Source of the DNA: Ectopseudomonas khazarica
Lineage (GTDB): Bacteria; Pseudomonadota; Gammaproteobacteria; Pseudomonadales; Pseudomonadaceae
DNA length: 64,000 bases
Assembly: GCF_004521985.1 (NCBI RefSeq)
Contig: NZ_SBHZ01000023.1
Span: 1-64,000 of the forward strand
Direction of reading: 5' to 3'
The notes below the pieces were generated by a model. That model saw only the letters and a list, made by a program, of their open reading frames with translations, searched no databases and was not told the origin of the DNA. This document shows, piece after piece, positions 17,448 to 26,062 of the stretch. Each line of letters begins with the position of its first letter. Positions within the stretch are counted from its first letter, which is position 1. Made by a program: the position numbers and the translations under genes.

Positions 17448-18278
17448 ATGCCTCAACCCAGCGTCCTCATCACCGGCTGCTCCAGCGGCATCGGCCGCGC
17501 CCTGGCCGATGCGTTCAAGGCCGGCGGCTATGCCGTCTGGGCCACGGCGCGCAAGGCGTCCGACCTGGCCGAACTGCAACAGGCCGGCTTTCATGCGGTA
17601 GCACTCGACGTCAACGATGGAGAGGCCCTGCAGCAGTTGGCCGAGCGCCTGGGCGAGGAGATCGGCGGCCTCGACGTCCTGATCAACAACGCCGGCTATG
17701 GCGCCATGGGCCCGCTGCTCGACGGTGGCGTGGACGCGATGCGCCAGCAGTTCGAGACCAACGTGTTCGCCATCGTCGGCGTCACCCGTGCGTTCTTCCC
17801 CCTGTTGCGCCGCAGTCGTGGCCTGGTGGTGAACATCGGCAGCGTGTCGGCCATCCTGGTCACCCCTTTCGCCGGCGCCTACTGCGCCTCCAAGGCGGCG
17901 GTGCATGCCCTGAGCGATGCGCTGCGCATGGAACTGGCGCCCTTCGCCATCGAGGTGATGGAAGTGCAGCCCGGCGCCATCGCCTCCAGTTTCGGCGCCA
18001 GCGCCAGCCAGCAGGCCGAAGCCCTGATTCGCGAGGATTCGCCCTGGTGGCCATTGCGCGAGGGCATTCGCGCACGCGCCAGGGCCTCGCAGGACAACCC
18101 GACTCCGGCCAGCGATTTTGCCGCGCACCTGTTCGCCGCCGTCCAGCGCGACAAGCGCCCGCGCCTGCTGCGCCTGGGCAACGGCAGCCGCGCCTTGCCC
18201 CTGCTCGCCGCGCTGTTGCCGCGCGCGCTGCTGCAACGGGTTCTGAGCAAACGCTTCGGCCTGGCCAAGGCGCTATGA
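17448..18278 (+). CDS. Short-chain dehydrogenase/reductase
   Basis: A classical SDR oxidoreductase of 276 residues using NAD(P)(H); the substrate is unknown. The nucleotide-binding TGCSSGIG is at 8-15. The structural NNAG, the catalytic serine in NIGSVS and the YCASK motif follow in order. The C-terminal extension, rich in Leu and Arg, is typical of the retinol-dehydrogenase-like group acting on lipophilic substrates. Its stop overlaps the start of the next gene, suggesting translational coupling. Confidence 0.9.
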   Translation: MPQPSVLITGCSSGIGRALADAFKAGGYAVWATARKASDLAELQQAGFHAVALDVNDGEALQQLAERLGEEIGGLDVLINNAGYGAMGPLLDGGVDAMRQQFETNVFAIVGVTRAFFPLLRRSRGLVVNIGSVSAILVTPFAGAYCASKAAVHALSDALRMELAPFAIEVMEVQPGAIASSFGASASQQAEALIREDSPWWPLREGIRARARASQDNPTPASDFAAHLFAAVQRDKRPRLLRLGNGSRALPLLAALLPRALLQRVLSKRFGLAKAL

Positions 18279-18646
18279 GCGAGCCCCTGCACCTGCGCTA
18301 CTACGCCGCTGCCGGCGTGATCACGGCTGTGCTGCTCAACCTGCTGCTGCGCACCTTCGTGCGCCTCGGCGGGATGATCACCACCCTGCTGATTGCCGCC
18401 GCCATCGCCGCCGGCCTGGCGCTGGTATTCCACTGGCGCCAGGGGCGTGCGCCCAGCAACGCGGAGCGCTGGCGCTTCACGGCGCTCTATGGCGGCGTAC
18501 TGGGGCTGCTCTACCTGGGTCTGCTGGGCATGATGTACCTGCAGGACACGCCCAGCCCCATGGGCCTGTTTCTCTTCAGCCTGCACTACCTGTGCTACCC
18601 GCTGCTGGCCTGGTGGGCCTTTGCGCCGCGCCATGGCCGCCGCTAA
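18275..18646 (+). CDS. Four-helix membrane protein, unknown function
   Basis: The 123 residues contain about four hydrophobic helices (near 8-27, 33-52, 68-88 and 95-115) joined by short polar loops, with a basic C-terminus. I recognise no family. The ATG overlaps the stop codon of the dehydrogenase by the ATGA arrangement, so the two are probably co-translated. An in-frame earlier start lies inside the dehydrogenase gene and is not used. Confidence 0.75.
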   Translation: MSEPLHLRYYAAAGVITAVLLNLLLRTFVRLGGMITTLLIAAAIAAGLALVFHWRQGRAPSNAERWRFTALYGGVLGLLYLGLLGMMYLQDTPSPMGLFLFSLHYLCYPLLAWWAFAPRHGRR

Positions 18647-18664
18647 CCCGTCAGGACGACATTC

Positions 18665-19846
18665 ATGCTGCACACCCTCGCCGTTGCCAATTACCGCTCG
18701 ATCAACCGCCTGATCCTGCCGCTGGGGCGGCTCAACCTGATCACGGGCGCCAATGGCAGCGGCAAGTCCAACCTGTATCGCGCTCTGCGCCTGCTGGCGG
18801 AGACCGCGCAAGGCGGCGTGGTCAACGCCCTGGCCCGTGAAGGTGGCCTGGAGTCGAGTTTCTGGGCCGGGCCGGAGAAGGTGTCCCGGCGCATGCGCAA
18901 TGGCGAGGTAGCCGTGCAGGGTGGCCCGCGACAGGGCGCCATGCGCCTGCGCCTGGGGTTCGTCGGGGATGATTTCGGCTACAGCATCGCCCTGGGCCTT
19001 CCCGAGTCGAACTCGGGTGAGGATCGCACCACGCCCAGCGCCTTCGCCCTCGACCCGGAGATCAAGCGCGAGTGCATCTGGGCCGGCGCCAGCTACCGAC
19101 CGGCGTCGCTGCTGGTGGATCGCGCCGGCCCCATGGTGCGCATGCGTGAGGGACGCAGCTGGGAGGTACTGGCCCAGCACCTCCCGAACTACGACAGCCT
19201 GTTCGATCAGATCGGCAACGACCCCGGTTGCCCGGAAGTCTTCCAGCTCCGGGAAACCATACGCCGCTGGCGCTTCTACGATCATTTCCGCAGCGACGCC
19301 GACGCGCCGGCACGGCAGCCACAGCTGGGCACCCGCACGCCGGTGCTGCATCACGATGGCCGCGACCTGGCCGCAGCCCTGCAGACCATCCGCGAGATCG
19401 GTGACCCCGCCGCTCTGGACGCCGCCATCGACGACGCCTTCCCCGGCAGCCGCCTGCGCATCGACTTCCAGGCCGGCGGGCGCTTCGTCGTCGAGCTGCA
19501 CCAGGAGGGCCTGCTGCGCCCGCTGGGAGCCGCCGAACTGTCCGACGGCACGTTGCGCTACCTGCTGCTGGTCGCCGCCCTGCTCACGCCACGGCCACCC
19601 TCGCTGATGGTGCTCAACGAGCCGGAAACCAGCCTGCACCCGGACCTGCTGCCTGCGCTCGGGCGCCTGATCATCGCCGCCTCGCGGCAGACCCAGGTAT
19701 GGGTCGTGTCCCACGCCAGCCGCTTGATCGCCACACTCAGGGAAAGCCCCGAATGCAACATCCTGGAGCTGGACAAACAGCTCGGCCAGACCTGCATCCG
19801 CGGCCAGGGCATGCTGGACGAGCCGCCATGGCACTGGCCGGACTGA
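18665..19846 (+). CDS. RecF/SMC-like predicted ATPase (AAA_21 type)
   Basis: A 393-residue protein of the COG4637-like predicted ATPases. The P-loop GANGSGKS is at 28-35, after the typical N-terminal YRSINRLILPLGRLNLI strand. The C-terminal part has the ABC-type Walker B region LNEPETSLHPDLLPAL, where Asn replaces the usual Asp, and the switch histidine WVVSHASRLI. Such proteins are compact ABC ATPases without a long coiled coil; some act with nucleases. No nuclease partner is adjacent. It starts 18 bases after the membrane protein gene. Confidence 0.85.
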   Translation: MLHTLAVANYRSINRLILPLGRLNLITGANGSGKSNLYRALRLLAETAQGGVVNALAREGGLESSFWAGPEKVSRRMRNGEVAVQGGPRQGAMRLRLGFVGDDFGYSIALGLPESNSGEDRTTPSAFALDPEIKRECIWAGASYRPASLLVDRAGPMVRMREGRSWEVLAQHLPNYDSLFDQIGNDPGCPEVFQLRETIRRWRFYDHFRSDADAPARQPQLGTRTPVLHHDGRDLAAALQTIREIGDPAALDAAIDDAFPGSRLRIDFQAGGRFVVELHQEGLLRPLGAAELSDGTLRYLLLVAALLTPRPPSLMVLNEPETSLHPDLLPALGRLIIAASRQTQVWVVSHASRLIATLRESPECNILELDKQLGQTCIRGQGMLDEPPWHWPD

Positions 19847-19865
19847 GCAGCCCGAGCGCAGCCCC

Positions 19866-19927
19866 GCAGGAGCTTGTCGGCCGGTGATCAGCCACTGCTG
19901 CGCAGCGCCGGCAAGCCGGCGCCTGCG
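19866..19927. repeat. REP-like imperfect hairpin
   Basis: The GC-rich sequence between the ATPase gene and the convergent trxB contains two halves, 19866-19892 and 19900-19927, that form an imperfect hairpin ending in the REP-like GCCGGCAAGCCGGCGCCTGC. It is probably the shared 3-prime region of both genes. Confidence 0.5.
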
Positions 19928-19954
19928 ACGACCGCGAGCAACGCGGTCAAGGCC

Positions 19955-20902
19955 TCAGAGCCCGTCGAGATAGCGTTCCACGTCCAGCGCGGCCATGCAG
20001 CCGGCACCGGCCGAGGTGATCGCCTGGCGATAGACCGAGTCGGCCACGTCACCAGCGGCGAACACGCCGGCGACGCTGGTCGCGGTGGCATTGCCCGCAC
20101 GACCGCCGTCGACCACCAGGTAGCCATCCTGCAAGGCCAGCTGGCCGTCGAACAGGCCGGTATTGGGGGTATGCCCGATGGCCACGAACAGACCGTCCAC
20201 ACTCAGCTCGCGGTACGCGCCGCCGTATTGCTTCAGGCGCACGCCGGTGACGCCACTGGCATCGCCCAGCACCTCGTCGACCTCGGCATTGAGCTGCAAC
20301 TCGATCTTGCCCTCGGCAATGCGCGCACGCAGCTTGTCCTGGAGGATTTTCTCCGCCCGGAAGGTATCGCGGCGGTGGATGAGCGTCACCTTGCTGGCGA
20401 TGTTGGCCAGGTACAGCGCTTCCTCGACGGCCGTGTTACCACCACCGACCACCGCCACCTCGCGACCGCGATAGAAGAAGCCGTCGCAGGTGGCGCAGGC
20501 CGACACGCCGCGCCCCATGAAGGCCTCCTCGCTGGGCAGGCCCAGGTAACGCGCACTGGCGCCCGTGGCGATGATCAGCGCGTCGCAGCTGTAGGTAGCG
20601 CTGTCGCCCACCAGGGTGAAGGGCTTGCCAGCCAGATCCACGGCATTGATATGGTCGAAGACGATCTCGGTCTCGAACCGCTCGGCATGCTCCTGCATGC
20701 GCTGCATCAGGGCCGGGCCGGTCAGCCCGTGGGGGTCGCCAGGCCAGTTGTCCACTTCGGTGGTGGTGGTCAGCTGCCCACCCGCCTGGATGCCGGTGAT
20801 CAGCAACGGCTTGAGATTGGCCCGCGCGGCGTACACGGCGGCGCTGTAACCGGCCGGACCGGAACCCAGGATGATGACGCGGGCGTGACGAACGCTGGAC
20901 AT
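19955..20902 (-). CDS. trxB: Thioredoxin-disulfide reductase
   Basis: An FAD enzyme that reduces thioredoxin with NADPH in the cytoplasm. The 315 residues show the FAD motif GSGPAGYSAA, the redox pair Cys136/Cys139 in ACATCDGFF, the NADPH motif GGGNTAVEEA and the terminal FAD motif GVFAAGDV. The ATG at 20902 has GAGGAG upstream and is preferred over 20938. Together with the next two genes the order resembles PA0849-PA0847-PA0846 of PAO1, which would make this the TrxB2 type. Confidence 0.96.
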   Translation of the reverse strand: MSSVRHARVIILGSGPAGYSAAVYAARANLKPLLITGIQAGGQLTTTTEVDNWPGDPHGLTGPALMQRMQEHAERFETEIVFDHINAVDLAGKPFTLVGDSATYSCDALIIATGASARYLGLPSEEAFMGRGVSACATCDGFFYRGREVAVVGGGNTAVEEALYLANIASKVTLIHRRDTFRAEKILQDKLRARIAEGKIELQLNAEVDEVLGDASGVTGVRLKQYGGAYRELSVDGLFVAIGHTPNTGLFDGQLALQDGYLVVDGGRAGNATATSVAGVFAAGDVADSVYRQAITSAGAGCMAALDVERYLDGL

Positions 20903-21098
20903 CGCTAACTCCTCGCCGACCCGTCGCGCCGGCTGCAATAAAAAGGGGACTTTCGAAGCGCTAGGGGAAGGCTTGTGAAGAGTGAAAGCCCCGCGAAAGT
21001 GAAGGTGCGGCCCAGACTATCGGGCAGCCTGAACGGGCGGAAATACCTATCGCCAATGCCCCGGATAGAGAGGCGCTATCGTTCATGCACGGCCCCGG

Positions 21099-21118
21099 AG
21101 CCTCACTATACTGAGGCT
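21099..21118 (+). promoter_or_regulatory. Inverted repeat over a -10 box upstream of the cyclase
   Basis: AGCCTCA (21099-21105) and TGAGGCT (21112-21118) are perfect complements enclosing six bases. TATACT, a good -10 box, lies at 21107-21112. The start codon follows 25 bases later. The -35 is poor, which fits an activated or repressed promoter. Confidence 0.45.
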
Positions 21119-21142
21119 GTAGCGACGAGGACGAAAACCCCG

Positions 21143-23110
21143 ATGAGCCTGCGCAAACGCCTGTTTTCACTCTTTGCGCCGCTGCTGGTAGTGACCCTTC
21201 TGATCGTCCAGCTCCTGTCGGACCACCTGCTGCTGCGCCGTTTCGACCAGCAGGACGAACAGAACCTCCAGGACGCGGCCAGCAAGGCACAACAGATCCT
21301 GTTCGACCACATCGAGCAGGCCGCGCAGCTGCTGCGCAGTTACAGCTGGTGGGACCAGAGCTACGCGGTCGCCCAGGCGCGCAGCCCGGTGGAACGCTAC
21401 CTGGAGGAAGACCTCGACGACACCGAACTGGACAACTACGACTTCGACTTCATGGTCATGTTCGATGCCCAGGGACGCCTGCTGCTGGAGCGCTGGGGCA
21501 CGTTCGACACCCGCGAACTGCTGGTGCTGGGTCCGGGCGGCGAACCGAGCCGTGAAGACCTGCGCAACGACGTGTACGCACGCAGCGCGGCGACAGGCAT
21601 CCTCGACGCCAAGGGCGATCCGCGCTTCACCACGGCGCAGTTCCTGCTGGTCCATGGCGTGCCCACCCTGCTGCTGAGCAGTGCCGTCACCGACAGCGAC
21701 GGCACTGCGCCGGCGGCCGGCGCCTTTATCGCCGGACGCTTCTTCACCACGTCGCGCATGACCTCACTGGCGCACCAGTTCGTCGGCCAGGTCGCCTTCA
21801 TCCCCGCCGTGGCCGACACGACGGGCTGGCAGCCCAGGCACGAGGCACCCCTCGGCGCCGAAGTCAGCCCCCGCGAGCTGCTGTCCGACAAACGGCAGAG
21901 CATCCTGCTGCAGCTCGACAACCCGTGGCAGGCACCCGAGCTGGCCCTGCGCATCACCACCGAGCGCAGCAACTACAACGGTGCGCACGACGCCTTGCAC
22001 TTCTTCCTGGCGATCAGCTTCGTCATCGTTCTCGGTGCTGCCCTGGTTGTCTACATGGGCCTGGAGTTCTGGCTGCTCAGGCGCCTGGAGGTGCTCAACC
22101 GGGAGATCGACGGTATCGGCGAGCAGACCCGGCTGCCGAAGCTGGCGGACCTCGGCAGGGATGAGCTGGGGCAGCTGGGCAGCGCCCTCAACAGCATGCT
22201 CGAGCGCCTGGAGCAGAGCGAACAACGTGACCGCGCCATTCTCGAGTCGATCCAGGACGGCTACTTCGAGGTGGACGAACACGGCCAGGTCCAGCGCATC
22301 AACGGCGCCATGGTGAAGATTCTCGGCTACAGCAGCGAGGAACTGCTGGGCCGCCCCTTCACCCAGCTGCTGCTGCGTGGCCATACGGCAACGGCCCTGC
22401 AGTACTTCCAGAACGCCCGCGATGACAGCAGCCTGCGCACCCTCTGCACGCCGATGCGGCGTCACGACGGCACCCTCGGTGACTTCGAGGCGCGCCTGTC
22501 GGTGATACAGGACACCGACGGCACCTTCCGTGGGTATCGCGGCATCCTCCGCGATGTCAGTGCCCAGGCCTCGCAGCGGCGCAAGCTGCACACCCTGGCC
22601 TATCACGACACCCTGACCGGGCTGGGCAATCGCAAGGCCTTTCTCGAACACCTGCCGCAGCAGATCGCCGAGGCCCAGAGCCAGGGCAAGCAACTGGCGC
22701 TGTTCTTCATCGACCTGGATCACTTCAAGCAGGTCAACGACCGTTTCGGCCATGATGCCGGCGACGAGCTGCTGCGCGCCATTGCCCTGCGCCTGCAGCA
22801 CACCCTGCGCCAGCCGGACCAGCTCTACCGCCTCGGCGGCGACGAGTTCACCCTGCTGGTCTCCAACGCCAGCGCCGAAACCGCACGGATCGTCGGTGAG
22901 CGCCTGATCGCCGCGCTGCGCAAACCCTTCGACATCGCCGGTACATGCATCGACTTCGTGACCCTGAGCATCGGCATCGCCCTGTGCCCGCTCGATGGCC
23001 AGGACGCGGTCACGCTGACCAAGGCGGCCGACAGCGCGATGTACCTGGCCAAGCGCCAACGCAGCCACATCGTGATCGGGCCGGCGACGCAAGGCACCCC
23101 GCAAGAGTGA
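21143..23110 (+). CDS. CHASE4-HAMP-PAS-GGDEF diguanylate cyclase
   Basis: A membrane sensor that makes c-di-GMP. In its 655 residues, a first helix (about 8-28) leads to a periplasmic CHASE4-like domain (about 30-280, with WWDQSY). A second helix (about 285-310), HAMP, a PAS domain (about 365-485) and the GGDEF domain follow. The active site GGDEF is at 565-569, preceded by five residues and the inhibitory I-site RQPD (556-559). The cyclase is therefore probably active and product-inhibited. No EAL domain is present. The ATG at 21143 is chosen because the upstream in-frame part covers the promoter region. Confidence 0.93.
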   Translation: MSLRKRLFSLFAPLLVVTLLIVQLLSDHLLLRRFDQQDEQNLQDAASKAQQILFDHIEQAAQLLRSYSWWDQSYAVAQARSPVERYLEEDLDDTELDNYDFDFMVMFDAQGRLLLERWGTFDTRELLVLGPGGEPSREDLRNDVYARSAATGILDAKGDPRFTTAQFLLVHGVPTLLLSSAVTDSDGTAPAAGAFIAGRFFTTSRMTSLAHQFVGQVAFIPAVADTTGWQPRHEAPLGAEVSPRELLSDKRQSILLQLDNPWQAPELALRITTERSNYNGAHDALHFFLAISFVIVLGAALVVYMGLEFWLLRRLEVLNREIDGIGEQTRLPKLADLGRDELGQLGSALNSMLERLEQSEQRDRAILESIQDGYFEVDEHGQVQRINGAMVKILGYSSEELLGRPFTQLLLRGHTATALQYFQNARDDSSLRTLCTPMRRHDGTLGDFEARLSVIQDTDGTFRGYRGILRDVSAQASQRRKLHTLAYHDTLTGLGNRKAFLEHLPQQIAEAQSQGKQLALFFIDLDHFKQVNDRFGHDAGDELLRAIALRLQHTLRQPDQLYRLGGDEFTLLVSNASAETARIVGERLIAALRKPFDIAGTCIDFVTLSIGIALCPLDGQDAVTLTKAADSAMYLAKRQRSHIVIGPATQGTPQE

Positions 23111-23174
23111 CTGAACTTTCACCCGCGCGCTGAAATCGGTATGGTCGCGCCCATTGACCACTCCGGAGTCTTCC

Positions 23175-23939
23175 ATGCCCGCCGCCCCCGTACTGTCCGG
23201 CCCGCAATACCTGCGTGAAGGACTGAAACTCATCCTCAGCCCCGGCCTGCGCCTGTTCGTGCTGCTGCCGCTGGCGGTGAACCTGCTCCTGTTCGCCACG
23301 CTGATCGGCTTCGCCGTGCAGCAGTTCAGCGGCTGGGTCGACACCTTCATGCCCAACCTGCCGAGCTGGCTGAGCTTTCTGCAGTACATCCTCTGGCCAC
23401 TGTTCGTGGTACTGGTGCTGCTGATGGTGTTCTTCACCTTCACCATGCTGGCCAACATCATCGCGGCGCCGTTCAACGGTTTCCTCGCGGAGAAGGTGGA
23501 GGTGGTCGCCCGTGGCCAGGACCACTTCCCGCCGTTCAGCTGGGCCGAACTGGCGGCGATGGTGCCGCGCACCATGGGCCGCGAGATGCGCAAGCTGGGC
23601 TACTTCCTGCCGCGTGCCATCGGCCTGCTGATCCTCAGCTTCATCCCCCTGGTCAACCTCGTGGCCGCACCGCTGTGGCTGCTGTTCGGTGTGTGGATGA
23701 TGGCGATCCAGTACATCGACTACCCCGCCGACAACAACAAGATGAGCTGGCAGGACATGCTCGCCTGGCTGCGCGAGAAGCGCTGGCAGAGCCTGAGCTT
23801 CGGCGGCATCACCTACGCCGCGCTGCTGGTGCCGGGGCTGAACATCCTGATGATGCCGGCCGCCGTGGCCGGCGCGACGCTGTTCTGGGTACGCGAGCGC
23901 GGCGAGCAGGCATCAGCGGCTGGCCAGGACCTCACGTAA
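23175..23939 (+). CDS. cysZ: Sulfate transporter CysZ
   Basis: CysZ is an inner-membrane protein that brings sulfate into the cell for cysteine synthesis. The 254 residues match the family length (E. coli about 253). The typical N-terminus GPQYLREGLKLI is followed by four long hydrophobic regions and the conserved stretch IAAPFNGFLAEKVE. The ATG at 23175 has CCGGAG upstream; a TTG at 23154 is less likely. Its last 27 bases overlap the convergent hydroxylase gene. Confidence 0.93.
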   Translation: MPAAPVLSGPQYLREGLKLILSPGLRLFVLLPLAVNLLLFATLIGFAVQQFSGWVDTFMPNLPSWLSFLQYILWPLFVVLVLLMVFFTFTMLANIIAAPFNGFLAEKVEVVARGQDHFPPFSWAELAAMVPRTMGREMRKLGYFLPRAIGLLILSFIPLVNLVAAPLWLLFGVWMMAIQYIDYPADNNKMSWQDMLAWLREKRWQSLSFGGITYAALLVPGLNILMMPAAVAGATLFWVRERGEQASAAGQDLT

Positions 23940-25022
23940 TGCCTGCATGGAGGCCTGCGACTCGCGCTCGATGCGGCGGCGCATGAACAGGCCGTTGAGC
24001 AGTCGCATCGGCCAGCCCTCGAAACCGTACTCGAGGGTGCGCACGAACTCGCAGCCCCCTTGCTCCTCCACGCAGGCGTAGGTCAGCAGCAGGTGCAGGC
24101 CATGTTCGCCACGGGCACTGGCCTGCCAGCACCGGCCCGGCTGATGGTCGAGCACGTCCCAGCGCAGGTGCCCGGCGCGCCCACCCGCGTGGATGTCTTC
24201 CTCGAATCGCTCACCGGCGAGCAACGCGCCCTCGCGACCGTAGATGCGCAGTGACGACGGGTGCCAGTCCGGCCAGTGAACCGGCGCGGCGGCGTAGCCC
24301 AGTACCTGCTCGGCGGGTAACGCGACACGGATGCGATGCTGCTGGCGGTTCTGCTGGTGAATCGCCTCGGGCTCCCAGTGCAGGGTGCCGTAGAGCCAGT
24401 CCATCAGCGGATGGACGATGCCGAAGTTGCGCGCATGCATCAGCTCGCGACGGTGGTGCAGCGCATGCAGGCGGCGCATCTGGCGAATCCACGGCAGGCG
24501 CGAGAGCGGGTGCTCGGCGGGCAGGTGCTCGCAGGCATGCACCACTTCGTAGCTCATGTAACCCAGCAGCATGCTGCCGGCGAACAAGGCGGCGAGATTG
24601 CCATCGAGCCGGGACAGCAGCCACCAGAGCGCGAACAGGGGCAGGCTGTAGAGCACGATCAGCCAGGCCGGGAACAGAATCACGCGCCAGTCGCGCGCGG
24701 TCTCGTAGGGCATCAGCGTCTCGACGAAGAAGCTGTGGTGGTCGCCCGTGTGGCGCTTGTAGAAGAGTCTGCCGAAGCGCGTTCGGTTGTGGCCGAGGCG
24801 CCTGTGCACCAGGTACTCGCCCCAGCTGAAGAACACCAGCGTCGCGGGTATCAGCAGCCACTGCCAGGGCGCCACGGCCTCCAGCGAGCGCCACAGCAGG
24901 CCGATGCAGAGCAGGCCGTACGCCAGCACGAACGCGGCATGCAGCCAGGGGCTGTACAGCGGATGGATGGCAGCCCGGTAGTCGCTGCGAAAAGCCTGGG
25001 CATTGTCGTTGTTGTAGGCCAT
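23913..25022 (-). CDS. Fatty-acid hydroxylase / SRPBCC fusion protein
   Basis: The 369 residues combine two parts. Residues 1-215 form a membrane-bound di-iron fatty-acid hydroxylase/sterol desaturase domain with hydrophobic helices. Its histidine clusters are H73/H78 (HRRLGH), H91/H95/H96 (HTGDHH), H162/H166 (HACEH), H186/H189/H190 (HALHH) and H196/H204. Residues about 230-369 resemble a START/SRPBCC lipid-binding domain. I infer hydroxylation or desaturation of a lipid held by the second domain; the substrate is unknown. AGGAG precedes the ATG. A LysR gene is divergent from it. Confidence 0.85.
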   Translation of the reverse strand: MAYNNDNAQAFRSDYRAAIHPLYSPWLHAAFVLAYGLLCIGLLWRSLEAVAPWQWLLIPATLVFFSWGEYLVHRRLGHNRTRFGRLFYKRHTGDHHSFFVETLMPYETARDWRVILFPAWLIVLYSLPLFALWWLLSRLDGNLAALFAGSMLLGYMSYEVVHACEHLPAEHPLSRLPWIRQMRRLHALHHRRELMHARNFGIVHPLMDWLYGTLHWEPEAIHQQNRQQHRIRVALPAEQVLGYAAAPVHWPDWHPSSLRIYGREGALLAGERFEEDIHAGGRAGHLRWDVLDHQPGRCWQASARGEHGLHLLLTYACVEEQGGCEFVRTLEYGFEGWPMRLLNGLFMRRRIERESQASMQALREVLASR

Positions 25023-25072
25023 GGCGCTCTCCTGTGGATTGACAACAGTCTAGGCCCGGCCAAATCATTCGA

Positions 25073-25099
25073 ATAATGGATATTCTGAAAGAGCATTAT
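25073..25099. promoter_or_regulatory. Operator candidate between hydroxylase and lysR
   Basis: ATAATG (25073-25078) and CATTAT (25094-25099) are perfect inverted half-sites separated by 15 bases. They lie in the AT-rich divergent intergenic region directly before the LysR start. The arrangement fits a LysR-family recognition site that controls both genes. Confidence 0.5.
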
Positions 25100-25101
25100 C
25101 C

Positions 25102-26004
25102 TTGATAACGAATTTGCGCCAGCTCGACCTCAACCTGCTGCTGGTCTTCGACGCGCTGATGCAGGAAGGCAACCTGACCCGTGCCGCCCTGCGTCTGCAC
25201 CTGAGCCAGTCGACCGTGAGCAATGCCCTCGCCCGCCTGCGCCGGCAGCTGGGCGAAGAGCTGTTCCAGCGCACCGCCCGCGGCATGACGCCGACAGCGC
25301 GTGCCCTGGCGCTCTATCCGCCGGTCCGCCAGGCGTTGCACCTGTTGCAGTCCGGCCTCGGTCCGGCGGAGCCCTTCGCTACCGATGCGCCGCATGTCTT
25401 CAATCTGTCGCTCAACGACTACGCCCAGGCGGCGCTACTGCCGACGCTGCAAGCGCACCTGGCGGACGTCGCGCCGCAGGTGGAGCTGGTGGCACAGGGC
25501 GACGATGCCGACAGCATGCTCGCGCGCCTGGAGAGCGGCACCCTGGACCTGGCCATCGACTACCTGCACCTCGACTCGCCCGACCTGCAGTACGCCCCGT
25601 TGCGCGAGGAGACGCTGGTAGTGATCGGCCGCAAGGACCACCCGGCATTCATCGGCGGCCTCAGCCTCGCGGACTACCAGCAGGCCCGCCATGCGATCGT
25701 CACGCCACGCGCCGGACGCGGCTCGCCGCTGGAGATCGTGCTCGGCTCCGCCAGGGTCAGACGCCAGGCTGCCCTGCACCTGCCCAACTACCTGCCGATT
25801 CCCGCCATCGTCGCCCAGACCGACCTGCTTGGCACGGTGCCGGAGCGCCTGGCCGCCAGCTTCGCGCCGATCTTCGGCTTGCAGGTCGCGCCCCTGCCGC
25901 TGGATATGCCTGCGGTGCAGATCAGCCTGATCTGGCATCGCCATCGCCAGCACGACCCGGCGCACATCTGGCTGCGCGACCAGCTGCACGGCCTGCGCCT
26001 CTGA
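25102..26004 (+). CDS. LysR-family transcriptional regulator
   Basis: The 300-residue protein has an N-terminal winged helix-turn-helix (LRQLDLNLLLVFDALMQEG through RAALRLHLSQSTVSNALARLR, about residues 5-45), followed by the periplasmic-binding-type effector domain. The start is TTG at 25102, with AAAGAG eight bases upstream; there is no ATG in a suitable place, and a TTG at 25114 is the alternative. Divergent orientation suggests that it regulates the hydroxylase-SRPBCC gene. The effector is unknown. Confidence 0.9.
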   Translation: MITNLRQLDLNLLLVFDALMQEGNLTRAALRLHLSQSTVSNALARLRRQLGEELFQRTARGMTPTARALALYPPVRQALHLLQSGLGPAEPFATDAPHVFNLSLNDYAQAALLPTLQAHLADVAPQVELVAQGDDADSMLARLESGTLDLAIDYLHLDSPDLQYAPLREETLVVIGRKDHPAFIGGLSLADYQQARHAIVTPRAGRGSPLEIVLGSARVRRQAALHLPNYLPIPAIVAQTDLLGTVPERLAASFAPIFGLQVAPLPLDMPAVQISLIWHRHRQHDPAHIWLRDQLHGLRL

Positions 26005-26011
26005 CACACAA

Positions 26012-26040
26012 GCGTCATCCGAGCGTCATGTTCACTACAT
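26012..26040 (+). promoter_or_regulatory. Pho-box-like triple direct repeat
   Basis: GCGTCAT (26012-26018), four bases, GCGTCAT (26023-26029), four bases and ACTACAT (26034-26040) follow the 7-4-7 spacing of PhoB half-sites (consensus CTGTCAT). TACATG at 26037 could be the -10. It lies 23-51 bases before the glycosyltransferase start at 26063. Confidence 0.6.
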
Positions 26041-26062
26041 GACCCGCGCAGAGACTGCGTAC

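Noticed and set aside
26039..26062. Upstream ATG of the glycosyltransferase
   Set aside because: It lies in the Pho-box-like promoter and lacks a ribosome site; the family N-terminus fits 26063.
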